Part shown: positions 55,863 through 64,000 of the stretch, in pieces | How the letters are laid out: the number at the start of each line of letters is the position of its first letter | Numbering within the stretch: the first letter of the stretch is position 1 | Source: Salimicrobium flavidum | Lineage (GTDB): Bacteria; Bacillota; Bacilli; Bacillales; Halobacillaceae | Length of the DNA: 64,000 nucleotides | Assembly (NCBI RefSeq): GCF_900156645.1 | Contig: NZ_FTOC01000006.1 | Location: 105,468 to 169,467 of the forward strand | Direction: 5' to 3' | Made by a program: the position numbers and the translations under genes | The notes under the pieces: generated by a model | Databases searched by the model: none | The model's input: only the letters and a program-made list of their open reading frames with translations | What the model was told of the DNA's origin: nothing

Positions 55863-56816
55863 ATGGCATACATTTTACTGATTGTAGGGTTCGGTTTATT
55901 AATAAAAGGAGCTGATCTATTCGTCGATGGAGCATCCAATATCGCCAGGATTCTCCGTGTCCCCCCTATTCTGATAGGACTGACGATAGTAGCATTCGGT
56001 ACGAGCTCACCCGAAGCGACTGTCAGCATCATCGCCGCTTTAGAGGGAAGTGCAGAAGTTTCCCTCGGGAACGTTGTCGGGAGTAATATCTTCAATATCA
56101 CGCTGGTAGTAGGTAGTGCAGCTTTTCTTTACCCATTGGTAGTAGAGAGTGCCACAATCAAAAAAGAAATCCCGTTCACCATGCTCGCAAGCGTCGTCCT
56201 GCTCGTACTGATCAGCGACATGCTGTTGCAAGGGTTCAGTGACAACCTGCTCACCCGCAGCGACGGTCTCATCTTTTTATTGTTCTTATCCATTTTTATG
56301 TACTACGTTATCGAAATCGGATTGAAGAGCCGTAGAGATACGGAACATGAACCATCAACCAAAAGTATCAAACGCGGCAAGAACATCGCTTTGACGTTAG
56401 CCGGTCTGGCAGCCATCATTTTCGGAGGAGATCTGGTCGTGAATAACGGCACAGAGATCGCCTATGCCCTCGGTATGAGTGAAACGCTGGTCGGCTTGAC
56501 TATCATCGCAATCGGGACTTCTCTGCCCGAGCTGGTGACGTCTATCTCCGCCGCATTGAAAAAAGAAAGCGGCATCGCGCTTGGAAACATTGTAGGGAGT
56601 AATATATTCAATATCTGGTTTGTGCTCGGTGCTTCCGCCGTGATCACACCTTTACCTGTGGCCGACAAAATTTTCACTGATGTGCTGATCATGATTGTGT
56701 TGAGTTTGCTGTTGTTCGTGTTTTCAAGAACGGATTATACGGTCGGGAAAAAAGAAGGTCTCTTCCTTATGGTTATGTATGTCGTTTATCTTGTTTATAT
56801 TATTTTGAGGAACTGA
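55863..56816 (+). CDS. CaCA-family Ca2+/Na+ (cation/H+) antiporter, YrbG type
   Basis: Cation:cation exchanger of 317 residues with ten helices in two inverted halves. Each half has its alpha-repeat: GLTIVAFGTSSPEATVS (about 39-55) with GNVVGSNIFNI, and GLTIIAIGTSLPELVTS (about 210-226) with GNIVGSNIFNI; the acidic residues Glu51 and its mirror bind the cation. ATG with GAGGAG five bases upstream. A palindromic terminator follows. A damaged paralogue lies at 61949-62636. Ca2+ or Na+ export suits a saline habitat. Confidence 0.93.
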   Translation: MAYILLIVGFGLLIKGADLFVDGASNIARILRVPPILIGLTIVAFGTSSPEATVSIIAALEGSAEVSLGNVVGSNIFNITLVVGSAAFLYPLVVESATIKKEIPFTMLASVVLLVLISDMLLQGFSDNLLTRSDGLIFLLFLSIFMYYVIEIGLKSRRDTEHEPSTKSIKRGKNIALTLAGLAAIIFGGDLVVNNGTEIAYALGMSETLVGLTIIAIGTSLPELVTSISAALKKESGIALGNIVGSNIFNIWFVLGASAVITPLPVADKIFTDVLIMIVLSLLLFVFSRTDYTVGKKEGLFLMVMYVVYLVYIILRN

Positions 56817-56821
56817 TATAT

Positions 56822-56850
56822 AAAAGAGCAAGGGGCCCCTTGCTCTTTTT
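56822..56850. terminator. Bidirectional palindromic terminator
   Basis: AAGAGCAAGGGG / CCCCTTGCTCTT, 24-bp perfect palindrome (56824-56847) with A/T tracts on both sides. Confidence 0.9.
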
Positions 56851-56918
56851 CAAGCTTCTGAAACTTGGGCTAACTGCCTTGAAATCCATGATACAGTTAG
56901 CATTTCCTTCCCTATCTT

Positions 56919-57617
56919 TTAATTAAAGCGCCTTTTCTTGAATATAAAGATAGTGAGTATCACAAGAGCTATCGCCCAGGTGGATAATACCAAGAAATGC
57001 TCACCGACCGCCTGACCGTTCTGTAACTGCAAAAGTAACTGTACGAATTGTTGATCCGGCAAATAGCCCGTCACATCAATAACCCACTCGGATTCAATCA
57101 TCGTTTGAAAAATATCGCTCATACCAAAAACAAACAATACTGGAATGCCGATGACCGACGTTTCCATGACTGTACGAGAAACTAGACCAAGTATAGTCCC
57201 GATACTAATGAAAATAGTAAGACTGATAAGAATCGCTGCCGTAAAGAGCAATGTCTGATCAGGCATATTAATGTTTCCGATCAGGATAACCGCGACAATC
57301 ATTATGATAGTTAAGATAGCGGAAAGTAGACTTTTCCCTATGAAAATCTCCGCCGTATTGAGTGGGGACATGAGCAGCCCTCTTAAAGTGTTCTTTTCTT
57401 TTTCTTCGGCAATGACAGACGCCTGGATAAATGCGCCTACAATGACCATTGAAATGGTAATCGGCATAAACATAGCCGGACTTTGAACCTCTTCCCTCTG
57501 GTTTATAGCAAAAGCTAAGAACAGCGGGATTACAGCAGTGGAAAGCATATACGCATTCTTCAGAAGATCCCGGTAATCTTTTATAACCACAGCTTGGATT
57601 CGTTTAGCGGATATCAT
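56919..57617 (-). CDS. ABC-2 type exporter permease
   Basis: Membrane subunit of an efflux ABC system, 232 residues with six hydrophobic segments: AVIPLFLAFA, MPITISMVIVGAFIQASV, LLSAILTIIMIVAVILIG, LISLTIFISIGTILG, VIGIPVLFVFG, TWAIALVILTIFIF. The EEKEKNTLRGLLMSPL loop between helices two and three is the ABC-2 coupling region. ATG overlaps the ATPase stop by one base (TGATGA) and uses AAGGAG inside that gene. The exported compound is unknown. Confidence 0.88.
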   Translation of the reverse strand: MISAKRIQAVVIKDYRDLLKNAYMLSTAVIPLFLAFAINQREEVQSPAMFMPITISMVIVGAFIQASVIAEEKEKNTLRGLLMSPLNTAEIFIGKSLLSAILTIIMIVAVILIGNINMPDQTLLFTAAILISLTIFISIGTILGLVSRTVMETSVIGIPVLFVFGMSDIFQTMIESEWVIDVTGYLPDQQFVQLLLQLQNGQAVGEHFLVLSTWAIALVILTIFIFKKRRFN

Positions 57618-58465
57618 CAGACCAACTCCTTCCCTGTTACAAGAGCGAATATATCACCTAAAGTCGGCTCGTTGGAATGGACTGAGGCGAGTTCTTGATT
57701 GGCGATAGCTTTCTTAATGTGCTCCGCTCCTTCACTATCGTTCCCGACAAGATGTTCTCTTCCATCTTTCAACAAAATCGTAATCGAAGAATTGGAGTGA
57801 CTCACTCGCAGATCCCTCGGGGGTCCCTGCAGCTGAATGTGCCCTTTATTTAAAAAAGCGACACGATCACAAATTCTTTCCGCTTCATACATATCATGGG
57901 TAGTTAAGAAAATCGTCGTACCTTCTTCGTTTAGCCTTCGTAAAATACTGTGAATCCTCTCGGTGCTTACAGGATCTAAGGCTGACGTAGGCTCGTCCAG
58001 AAACAACAGTTCCGGCTTATGCAAAATCGTCCGTGCCAACTTCACCCGCTGCTTCATTCCTTTGGAGAGCTTGCTGACCAACTTAGATTCTTCCCCGGAC
58101 AGCCCCACTTCATTCAGCACCTCTGCAATACGCTGATAATTTACATCATACAACTTACAATACAATCTTAAATTCGCTTCTACAGTCAACCGTTCATATA
58201 ATCCGGTGTTATCCGTTAATACCCCAACCCGCTTCATCTGCTTTGGATCTTTCAACTTTTCAACAGAAGCCCCAAACACTTGGATATCTCCAGCCTGATA
58301 CCCTTCCTGAGCCGTCAGTAGCATAAGTGTCGTTGTCTTACCAGACCCGCTCGGTCCTAAGAAGCCAAAAGTTTCGCCAGACTGGATGGAGAATGACAAA
58401 TCATCCAATGCCCGCTCCCCACTAAATTCTTTATCAACGTTCGAGACATCAATAATATTGCTCAT
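57617..58465 (-). CDS. ABC exporter ATP-binding protein
   Basis: 282 residues with an intact motor: Walker A GPSGSGKTTT (about 37-46), signature region KLSKGMKQRVKLARTIL, Walker B LLFLDEPTSALDP, switch His in LTTHDMYEAERI. C-terminal tail LTVSHSN-like stretch ends in ALVTGKELV. ATG at 58465 lies eight bases from GGAG; an earlier ATG at 58471 is only two away. It forms the transporter with the permease that follows. The regulator gene with a degenerate ATPase domain lies 200 bp upstream on the same strand. Confidence 0.92.
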   Translation of the reverse strand: MSNIIDVSNVDKEFSGERALDDLSFSIQSGETFGFLGPSGSGKTTTLMLLTAQEGYQAGDIQVFGASVEKLKDPKQMKRVGVLTDNTGLYERLTVEANLRLYCKLYDVNYQRIAEVLNEVGLSGEESKLVSKLSKGMKQRVKLARTILHKPELLFLDEPTSALDPVSTERIHSILRRLNEEGTTIFLTTHDMYEAERICDRVAFLNKGHIQLQGPPRDLRVSHSNSSITILLKDGREHLVGNDSEGAEHIKKAIANQELASVHSNEPTLGDIFALVTGKELV

Positions 58466-58642
58466 TTCCATTTCTCCTTTCGCAAGTGATTAATTTAAGT
58501 GTAAAAGGAATTTATCCTCACAGCATTAAATCAAGCATGAAAGGAGTGATTACTAGGCTGAGTGGAACTATGCTACTTTGAATGGAGCAACAAAAAGAAT
58601 CAGCGGAGAAGCTTAAAATCTCCTTAAAACGACTTTTCCCTA

Positions 58643-58660
58643 ATATTTCCCGGGAAATAT
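58643..58660. promoter_or_regulatory. 18-bp perfect palindrome
   Basis: ATATTTCCCGGGAAATAT, just beyond the end of the LytTR gene and about 180 bp upstream of the ABC ATPase start. No T-run, so it may be an operator rather than a terminator. Confidence 0.4.
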
Positions 58661-58664
58661 CCAC

Positions 58665-59708
58665 TTACATACGCAATACACTCTTCAAATCCTGTAGTTT
58701 CCCTTTTGATAATGGAATATTACTTTTGTGGAGATCATCGAGGATCAAGCTATAACTATTTTTTGTCCATGTCATCACTTCTCGAACCTTTTGTAAGTTG
58801 ACAATATAGGAACGATGGCAACGGAAGAATCCAAACGGCTCCAGTCGCTCCGATAACTGTTGTAAAGTAATAGTACACGGAAACGCTTCCCCTTTCACAT
58901 GCAGTTGAACCGTACCATCGACGCTTTCCACGTAATCTATCTCTGTAGGGTCGAAAAGAATTATTTTTTCTTTGACCTTTGCAGGAATTCTCTCCACCTG
59001 AACCTGGGAACTGATTTCAGACTCCTCACGATCATTCTCAGTCTCCATCTCTTCCTGCTCCTGCACATCCATTTTCTTTAACCCATTTTCATTCAAGCGA
59101 TACACTTCATTGGTCATAATGACAGCGCTTTCCATATTGCTCGTTAAAATTAAAGTCGCTCCACCCTCATCTTTAAGTTCATTAATCATTCTACGCAGGA
59201 TTACCTTACTCTCCAAATCAATGTTCTGATCAGGCTCTTCCAAAATGACCAGATCCGGCTTGTGTACGAAAGCTTTAGCGAAGGATAAACGCTTTCGTTC
59301 CGAGAAACTGAGGTTTTTGATTCTATAAGATTTCTTCCCAAATAAATTCACTTTATGTAATAGCTCATCAATATCCGCTTTCTTATCGTAAAGGCGCTGG
59401 TGAAACTTCAAATACTCATAAGGTGTGAGACGCTCATATATACCTTCCTCATGGAATACCACTCCAACACGATAACTATATCGATTCCAAGCCGCAGGAA
59501 AAAACTCATCTTCATCAAAAAAAACAATTCTCCCTGTGCCCGATTCTTGCCCGGTCAAGATGTGAAATAATACCTTCCCCACCACATGCTCGCATTGGAT
59601 CGCTGTTACTTCGTTTTGATGAAGGTAAAAGTTGAAAGAACGAAACCATACTTTATCCCCTTCGACTTTGCTTACACCTTCTATTTTCAGGACGGTGCGA
59701 TGTGCCAT
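58665..59708 (-). CDS. LytTR regulator fused to a degenerate ABC ATPase domain
   Basis: 347 residues in two domains. Residues about 5-215 follow an ABC ATPase: KIEGVSKVEGDKVWFRSFNF, VGVVFHEEGIYERLTPYEYL, a signature-like NLSFSERKRLSFAKAF, Walker-B-like LVILEEPDQNID and LTSNMESAV. But the P-loop is CEHVVGKVL, without the GxxGxGKS/T pattern, so ATP hydrolysis is doubtful. Residues about 245-347 are a LytTR DNA-binding domain (YVESVDGTVQLHVKG, FFRCHRSYIVNL, IPLSKGKLQDLK). ATG at 59708 has GGAG eight bases upstream. It sits directly before an ABC exporter and probably regulates it, using the dead ATPase to contact the transporter or a ligand (inference). Confidence 0.85.
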   Translation of the reverse strand: MAHRTVLKIEGVSKVEGDKVWFRSFNFYLHQNEVTAIQCEHVVGKVLFHILTGQESGTGRIVFFDEDEFFPAAWNRYSYRVGVVFHEEGIYERLTPYEYLKFHQRLYDKKADIDELLHKVNLFGKKSYRIKNLSFSERKRLSFAKAFVHKPDLVILEEPDQNIDLESKVILRRMINELKDEGGATLILTSNMESAVIMTNEVYRLNENGLKKMDVQEQEEMETENDREESEISSQVQVERIPAKVKEKIILFDPTEIDYVESVDGTVQLHVKGEAFPCTITLQQLSERLEPFGFFRCHRSYIVNLQKVREVMTWTKNSYSLILDDLHKSNIPLSKGKLQDLKSVLRM

Positions 59709-59827
59709 ATCGATCACTCCAACGTTGAAATTTGTGCTCACTCTTCCACATTTCATTTTCTTGGGTAATCCAATCGAAAATTTGATAGTTTCACTTTGTA
59801 TTCTGCTCTTGTTCCATTCCCCTCTAG

Positions 59828-60349
59828 TCACAAATATTTTTCTAACCGTATATCTGCCCACATTCTCTGCTTCCAGAATGTGAAATTATCAATACGGGCA
59901 ATTTCCTTGTATCCCATACTCCGATAGAGTTTCAGTGCCTGCTCGTTGAATTCAAATACACCTATCTCTATCCGTTTCAATCCTTTTCTTCTGACTTCCT
60001 CTTCTATATAATTTATCGCCTGATACCCAATTCCTTTTCCTCTTGCCTCACGTTCACCGATCAAAATCCCCAACCATGCTGTATTATCTATTTGATGGAA
60101 TAAATGGTCGGGGTTAACCATATAATCCATGATCCCGACCAGTTGATTGTCTAAGAATATTAAATAAATCTGTTTGTATTCCAACTGTTTTTTCAAGCCC
60201 GTCTGTGTGACTGTAATGCGAGAATCCAACTCTTCTTGATTTTTGTTAGGACGGATCAACGGGATTATAGCAGGATCGCTTTCCCACCGGTTAATTAAAT
60301 CCACGGTAGCCTGAGAAGGTTCAGTCAATTTTTCAAAGCTAACATTCAT
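59828..60349 (-). CDS. GNAT-family N-acetyltransferase
   Basis: 173 residues with the GNAT fold: the acetyl-CoA loop GEREARGKGIGYQAI (R/Q-x-x-G-x-G/A) at about 108-122, followed by LKRIEIGVFEFNEQALKLYRSMGYKEIAR, motif B with Asn and the Tyr in LYRSMGY. RimJ/RimL-like acceptor preference cannot be judged. ATG is 11 bases from AGGAG. Isolated between the LytTR gene and the CorC-type gene. Substrate unknown. Confidence 0.86.
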   Translation of the reverse strand: MNVSFEKLTEPSQATVDLINRWESDPAIIPLIRPNKNQEELDSRITVTQTGLKKQLEYKQIYLIFLDNQLVGIMDYMVNPDHLFHQIDNTAWLGILIGEREARGKGIGYQAINYIEEEVRRKGLKRIEIGVFEFNEQALKLYRSMGYKEIARIDNFTFWKQRMWADIRLEKYL

Positions 60350-60454
60350 TAGAAATTCATCTCCTGCCAGTATTAACTTTAAACCATGTTAGTGGAAGAA
60401 TGCGTTTTTCAATTCAATTTTATCATACCTCTTTGTGATTATTGTGATCGAACA

Positions 60455-60485
60455 AAAAAAGCAGGGAGCCCCTGCTTTTTTATCT
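60455..60485. terminator. Bidirectional terminator
   Basis: 12-bp stem AAAAAAGCAGGG / CCCTGCTTTTTT with loop AGC. Confidence 0.92.
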
Positions 60486-60517
60486 TTTCTTACCGTATAT
60501 TTTGTAAGTTGAGTTCA

Positions 60518-61801
60518 TTATTCCGGATTGTTTCTCGGATCTGAAGGTGACAACGTCTTCTCATGGTTCCTCTTAACTCTCACTCCGGAAATCATTCTAC
60601 CATCGATTTCTTCAATCTTGAACGTCAATCCGGCGTATTCCACAGCGTCATGATCCCCTTCGCTTGGTATACGTCCGATTTGACCGATGATGAACCCGCT
60701 CAACGTTTCATATTCCTCTACTGGAAGATCGATATCAAAATAGTCCACGACTTCGTCCAGACTGATGCTTCCATTCACGTAGAAAGTGTTGTTGTCGATT
60801 TTTGTGATGTCGTTAATCACCTCATCGTACTCATCAAAGATTTCCCCTACCAGCTCTTCCAGGAGGTCTTCGAGAGTAATCATTCCATCCGTTCCACCTG
60901 ACTCATCGATGACTATTCCAATATGAATGTTATTTCGCTGGAAGTCCTTGAATACTTCTGCCATTGTTTTGAAAGAAGGAGTGATATAAGGAGGTTTACA
61001 GAAATCCCTCAGATTGAAAGCCTCTGTATCGTCCGATTTATTTACATACTGGAAGAGATCCTTGGCATGCAGGATTCCGACGATGTTATCGATAGTATCT
61101 TTGTAGACAGGGAGCCTGGTATATTTTTCTTCGGTGACTACATCCATCACTTCTTCAAGGGTGCTATCGACATCCAGAGCTACTATATCTGTGCGGTGAG
61201 TCATCGCCTCACTGACTTTGGCAGTCTTCAGATTGATCGTGCCCTGTATGATCTTATTCTCTTTCTCCTCGAACACACCCTCTTCTGTACCCACATCAAC
61301 CAACACGGATAACTCTTCCCTGCTCGTGGTAGTCGCTTCGTCTCCGGAATTTCTCGTAATCATCTTCGTGATAACCTCGGAAGCCAGTACTAATGGATAA
61401 GAAATTATTATCATATACTGTATGATTTGAGCAGCCGCAAGAGCTAATTGCTTCCAGTACTTTGCGCCCAGAGTCTTCGGGATAATCTCAGAGAACACAA
61501 GGATAAGTATAGTAAGAACAGCTGAAATCACACCGAAGTAAGCTTCGCCGAATACTTTGGTCGCTTGCGCACCGACACCGGCAGCACCTACCGTATGGGC
61601 AATGGTATTAAGAGTCAAAATTGCGGAAAGGGGGCGGTCCACATTTTTCTTGAGCGCTCTCAACAGATGAGCTCGTTTATACCCTTCCTCCGCTTTCACG
61701 TTCATGTAGGAAGGAGTTACGGAAAGAAAAACAGCTTCCAATACAGAACATAAAAAAGAAACACCTAAAGCTAAAAACAAATATAAAATCAAGAGTGTCA
61801 T
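60518..61801 (-). CDS. CNNM/CorC-type hemolysin family protein
   Basis: Membrane protein with DUF21 (about 1-165, helices and SEIIPKTLGAKYW), two CBS domains (about 195-315: VSEAMTHRTDIVALD, YTRLPVYKDTIDNIVG, TMAEVFKDFQRN), the acidic TLEDLLEELVGEIFDEYD and a C-terminal CorC/HlyC domain (VNGSISLDEVVDYF). 427 residues, normal. Members take part in Mg2+ or Co2+ homeostasis; the hemolysin name is historical. The start has a weak site (AGAGG 14 bases before). Monocistronic. Confidence 0.92.
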   Translation of the reverse strand: MTLLILYLFLALGVSFLCSVLEAVFLSVTPSYMNVKAEEGYKRAHLLRALKKNVDRPLSAILTLNTIAHTVGAAGVGAQATKVFGEAYFGVISAVLTILILVFSEIIPKTLGAKYWKQLALAAAQIIQYMIIISYPLVLASEVITKMITRNSGDEATTTSREELSVLVDVGTEEGVFEEKENKIIQGTINLKTAKVSEAMTHRTDIVALDVDSTLEEVMDVVTEEKYTRLPVYKDTIDNIVGILHAKDLFQYVNKSDDTEAFNLRDFCKPPYITPSFKTMAEVFKDFQRNNIHIGIVIDESGGTDGMITLEDLLEELVGEIFDEYDEVINDITKIDNNTFYVNGSISLDEVVDYFDIDLPVEEYETLSGFIIGQIGRIPSEGDHDAVEYAGLTFKIEEIDGRMISGVRVKRNHEKTLSPSDPRNNPE

Positions 61802-61948
61802 AAGATGGGCCAGCCTCTTTCTGAATTATTCAGTAATATATAGTAGAAATCCATTCACCATAGTAACAAAAATTATATCATACCCATTTACGTATTTATA
61901 GATAGGTGAACCAAGCGAAGGATCTATTCAGAATTTGAGTTTTACTTA

Positions 61949-62636
61949 TGTCATATGTATTATTACTTGTTGAGTCCGGCCATTAATAAAAGAAGCTGAC
62001 TATCTTTCTCGATGGAATTCTCAATTTTTCAGAACAATGTGGCAGTATCCCTTAGTAAAGTGGTAGTAAGTAATATTTTCAACGTTACGTTAGTGATAGG
62101 GGGATCAGCCTTCCTCTATCCTTTGGTGGTAAAGAGCGAAACCATCAAAAAAGAAATCCCCTTCACCCTGCTGGCAAGCGTGGCCCTGCTCGTACTGGTC
62201 AGTGGCATGGCATTGCAGGGGTTGAATGAAAATCTACTCACACGGAGTGACAGGATCATCTTCTAATTGTTTTTTTCTATGTTTTATGTACTACGTGATT
62301 GAAATCGGTTTGAAAAGCCGGAAAGAAACCGCTCGTGAACCAAGCGCTTTCTCTCCTAAACTCGTGACCTCCATCTCCGCTGCATTGAAAAAAGAAAGCG
62401 GCATCTCACTCGGAAACATTGTGGGTAGTAACATCTTCAATATATTGTTAGTACTTGTTGCTTCAGCTGGAATCACGACATTATCTATGAACGATAAAAT
62501 TTTCACTGATGTACTGAGCATGATTGTGTTGAGTTTGTTGTTATTCGTCTTCTCAAGGATGAATCATACCGTCGGGAAAAGAGAAGGTTTGCTTCTTGTG
62601 GTAACGTATGTTGTTTATATAATTTTGAGGAACTAA
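61949..62636 (+). pseudogene. Decayed CaCA antiporter paralogue
   Basis: Degenerate relative of the intact gene at 55863-56816. The beginning (MSYVLLLVESGH) has stops; 62012-62266 reads SNIFNVTLVIGGSAFLYPLV and KKEIPFTLLASVALLVLVSG, ends at TAA, and after a frame change 62280-62636 gives YYVIEIGLKSRKE, then jumps directly to KLVTSISAALKKESGI. The roughly 60 residues with the second helix group and GTSLPE motif are deleted; the end GKREGLLLVVTYVVYIILRN is intact. Several stops, a frameshift and the deletion make it non-functional. Confidence 0.88.
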
Positions 62637-62660
62637 TTTATTCACTTTCTCATAGATACT

Positions 62661-63308
62661 CTATATCTGTTGGAAGAAACCCTGAACATTTGTGTAATTA
62701 AGAGAACGATATGGTACCCCCTCATAGCTACTAGATATAGAAAAATTATTTGTTACAAATAAGCCTTCCACTTCATAATTTTCACAGTTAGGTTCTTTAA
62801 TACCGAATTCATTCGACAAAATGACAGCTAAGTTTCTTTCAACAAATTGGATTTTATTATTTAATTTTTTAGAGAATTCACCTTTGAATCTATTCACTTC
62901 GCTTCGAATTATTTTATAATCACTTTTAAAAAGAAAGTTTTTACATTCAACTACAAACAACTTGTTAGCTTTTAACACAAGTAAATCAATTTCGTTTGGA
63001 GAGACTATATCAGTGTAGATGATTTTTTCTAATGAATGTTTTGTTGCAATTCCCTCAACCTTTAAGAGTCTTGATTCAACTGCTTTCTCAAAATCAATTT
63101 CAATTTTATGTAGTATTTTAGTTGCTCTAACCTCTAGGTCCCTATTATAAAAATCTCTATTGTAAATTCTTTTCTTTATTTGAGCTAAAGTTTCAATCAA
63201 AACATTGTCTGAAAAAACATATAATGTATTTGTTAGTTGTATAATACATCGTCTAGTTACCCTAGAATCTCTATAAATTCCCATAAACTCCCTTATATTA
63301 AAGGGTTT
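62661..63308 (-). pseudogene. PD-(D/E)XK-like nuclease-type protein, truncated by an IS element
   Basis: AT-rich gene; the frame from 63284 (ATG) codes for 207 residues but stays open up to the IS boundary at 63308 (KPFNIREF before the Met), and GGGAG is only three bases from that ATG, so the true start was probably further upstream and has been cut off. The core NEIDLLVLKANKLFVVECKNF shows the PD-(D/E)XK nuclease pattern (Asp, then E-x-K as ECK), as in NERD-type and restriction-like domains. The remainder is helical with many Lys and Asn. Possible remnant of a defence or DNA-processing gene. Confidence 0.6.
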
Positions 63309-64000
63309 GGCTCTCCCTAATCAAGTGTGCTTGACATTGAAAAAAGCAGAATCTTCCTCTAATGTTTAAAGTACCAACCCAAAACATCGATAGAGAGGAA
63401 GATCTGCTTGTATAAACAGTTTACTACAGATGTCCTGCACCTACCAACCTTTACATTGAATGATGAGGGAGAACGTGTGGAAGATGGCTGGATTCTCGGC
63501 GTCGAACCGAAGCCCCAGAGTCATCTCTGCCCGTTATGCTTCCAGGAAAGTACCAACCATGCTAGAAACAAACATCGTATCCTGCGTCATGCCTGGGTTT
63601 CCACCCAGGAAACCATCTACATCCGTGTTCCGGTACATCGCCAGCGTTGTGAGGACTGCGGCATCACCTGGACGGTCAAATGGCCGGAGATTCCGGTGCG
63701 TGGGAACGTGACGGTCCATTTCAAACAGATGATTGCCAGGAGATGCATCGGCCAGTCCTTCGAGGCGGTATCCCGGGACCTGGCTGTGCCTCCGTCGACC
63801 GTGGCTTCCTGGTTCTACACTTATGCGGAAGAGACCTTGGCGCATCCAGCTGATTACGAAGCACCGACAGCGCTGTGCATGGATGAGTTCGCTCATAAAC
63901 GTGGCCACAGCTACAGTGTCGCTCTTCAGGACGCACATACGGGCCACGTGTGGCAGACGCACCCGGGAAAGAGCCGGGAGCGTATCCAGGAAGGGCTGCG
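63309..64000 (+). mobile_element. ISL3-family insertion sequence (left part)
   Basis: Left end GGCTCTCCC at 63309, followed after about 100 bp by the transposase gene on the plus strand; the right end is beyond the window. Flanking AAAGGGTTT may include the 8-bp target duplication, which cannot be verified here. Confidence 0.8.
63408..64000 (+). CDS. ISL3-family transposase (partial, 5' part)
   Basis: Starts at TTG 63408 with GAGAGGAA seven bases upstream, and is open to the end of the window (197 codons). The order is that of ISL3 transposases: N-terminal zinc ribbon CPLCFQ and RCEDCG (two CxxC pairs, residues about 42-90), RHAWVSTQETIYIRVPVHR between them, then a helix-turn-helix (SFEAVSRDLAVPPSTVASWF) and the start of the DDE nuclease with MDEFAHKRGHSYSVALQD, where the Asp is the first catalytic residue. 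The start is TTG rather than ATG. The element has cut the nuclease-like gene to its left. Confidence 0.9.
   Translation, partial: MYKQFTTDVLHLPTFTLNDEGERVEDGWILGVEPKPQSHLCPLCFQESTNHARNKHRILRHAWVSTQETIYIRVPVHRQRCEDCGITWTVKWPEIPVRGNVTVHFKQMIARRCIGQSFEAVSRDLAVPPSTVASWFYTYAEETLAHPADYEAPTALCMDEFAHKRGHSYSVALQDAHTGHVWQTHPGKSRERIQEGL

Overview
The window looks like a chromosomal segment from a halophilic or halotolerant member of the Bacillaceae (Halobacillus/Salimicrobium-like; the genus is inference). The evidence is strong AGGAGG-type ribosome binding sites, sigma-A promoters, intrinsic terminators between almost all transcription units, Bacillus-type gene content (ppx-ppk, putB-rocA, pxpBCA, cstA with a CcpA cre site, yuiD, ydcZ pairs) and a BCCT osmoprotectant carrier. 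Dispersed ~140-bp repeats of a kind I know from Bacillaceae genomes recur in several gaps.

Bases 1-15300 hold the end of a CocE/NonD hydrolase, a polyphosphate operon (ppx-ppk), a BCCT carrier with a carboxy-terminal relic of a second BCCT gene, a YhdH/AcuI-type oxidoreductase, a YtcJ-type amidohydrolase, an AldA-like aldehyde dehydrogenase, a PucR-family regulator, and a TetR-ATPase-permease efflux operon with two matching operator dyads around its promoter. Bases 15300-23200 hold two repeat copies, a proline-degradation operon (putB-rocA), a family S58 peptidase, a two-gene unit of a cory-CC-star protein and a cysteine-free ArsA/Get3-like ATPase, cstA, and a 46-codon gene with its own promoter and terminator.

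Bases 23200-44200 are dominated by transport and catabolism: three MFS genes (one frameshifted), an SLC13 carrier, a LysM polysaccharide deacetylase, a NUDIX hydrolase, a CPBP protease, the 5-oxoprolinase operon pxpBCA, an OYE-family reductase with an AI-2E-type exporter, a SulP permease behind an ATACCC-N4-GGGTAT operator, a hydrolase/AEC-carrier pair, YuiD, an RDD-like protein and a YeeE/YedE protein missing two family cysteines. Bases 44200-45900 are a decayed tRNA-Ala island: a 32-bp copy of the tRNA 3' part, a small WYL-like gene under a LexA box, a small membrane protein, an integrase tail and the intact tRNA.

Bases 45900-54700 hold a YdcZ-Crp/Fnr-YdcZ cluster, a UvrD/YjcD-type helicase, katG with a PerR-like palindrome, an RQC-domain protein, an SDR and a small HTH-like protein. 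From 54700 to the end the sequence is AT-richer and more accessory: an ISL3 relic, small membrane-protein genes, a CaCA Ca2+/Na+ antiporter and its decayed paralogue 6 kb away, an ABC exporter with an unusual LytTR regulator fused to a degenerate ABC ATPase domain, a GNAT, a CorC-type protein, and a PD-(D/E)XK-like gene cut by an ISL3 element that runs off the window.

The most notable signals are the cory-CC-star/ArsA module, the degenerate-ATPase LytTR regulator, the small orphan gene at 22976, the decayed tRNA-Ala island and the repeats whose flanking arms stay complementary while changing sequence.
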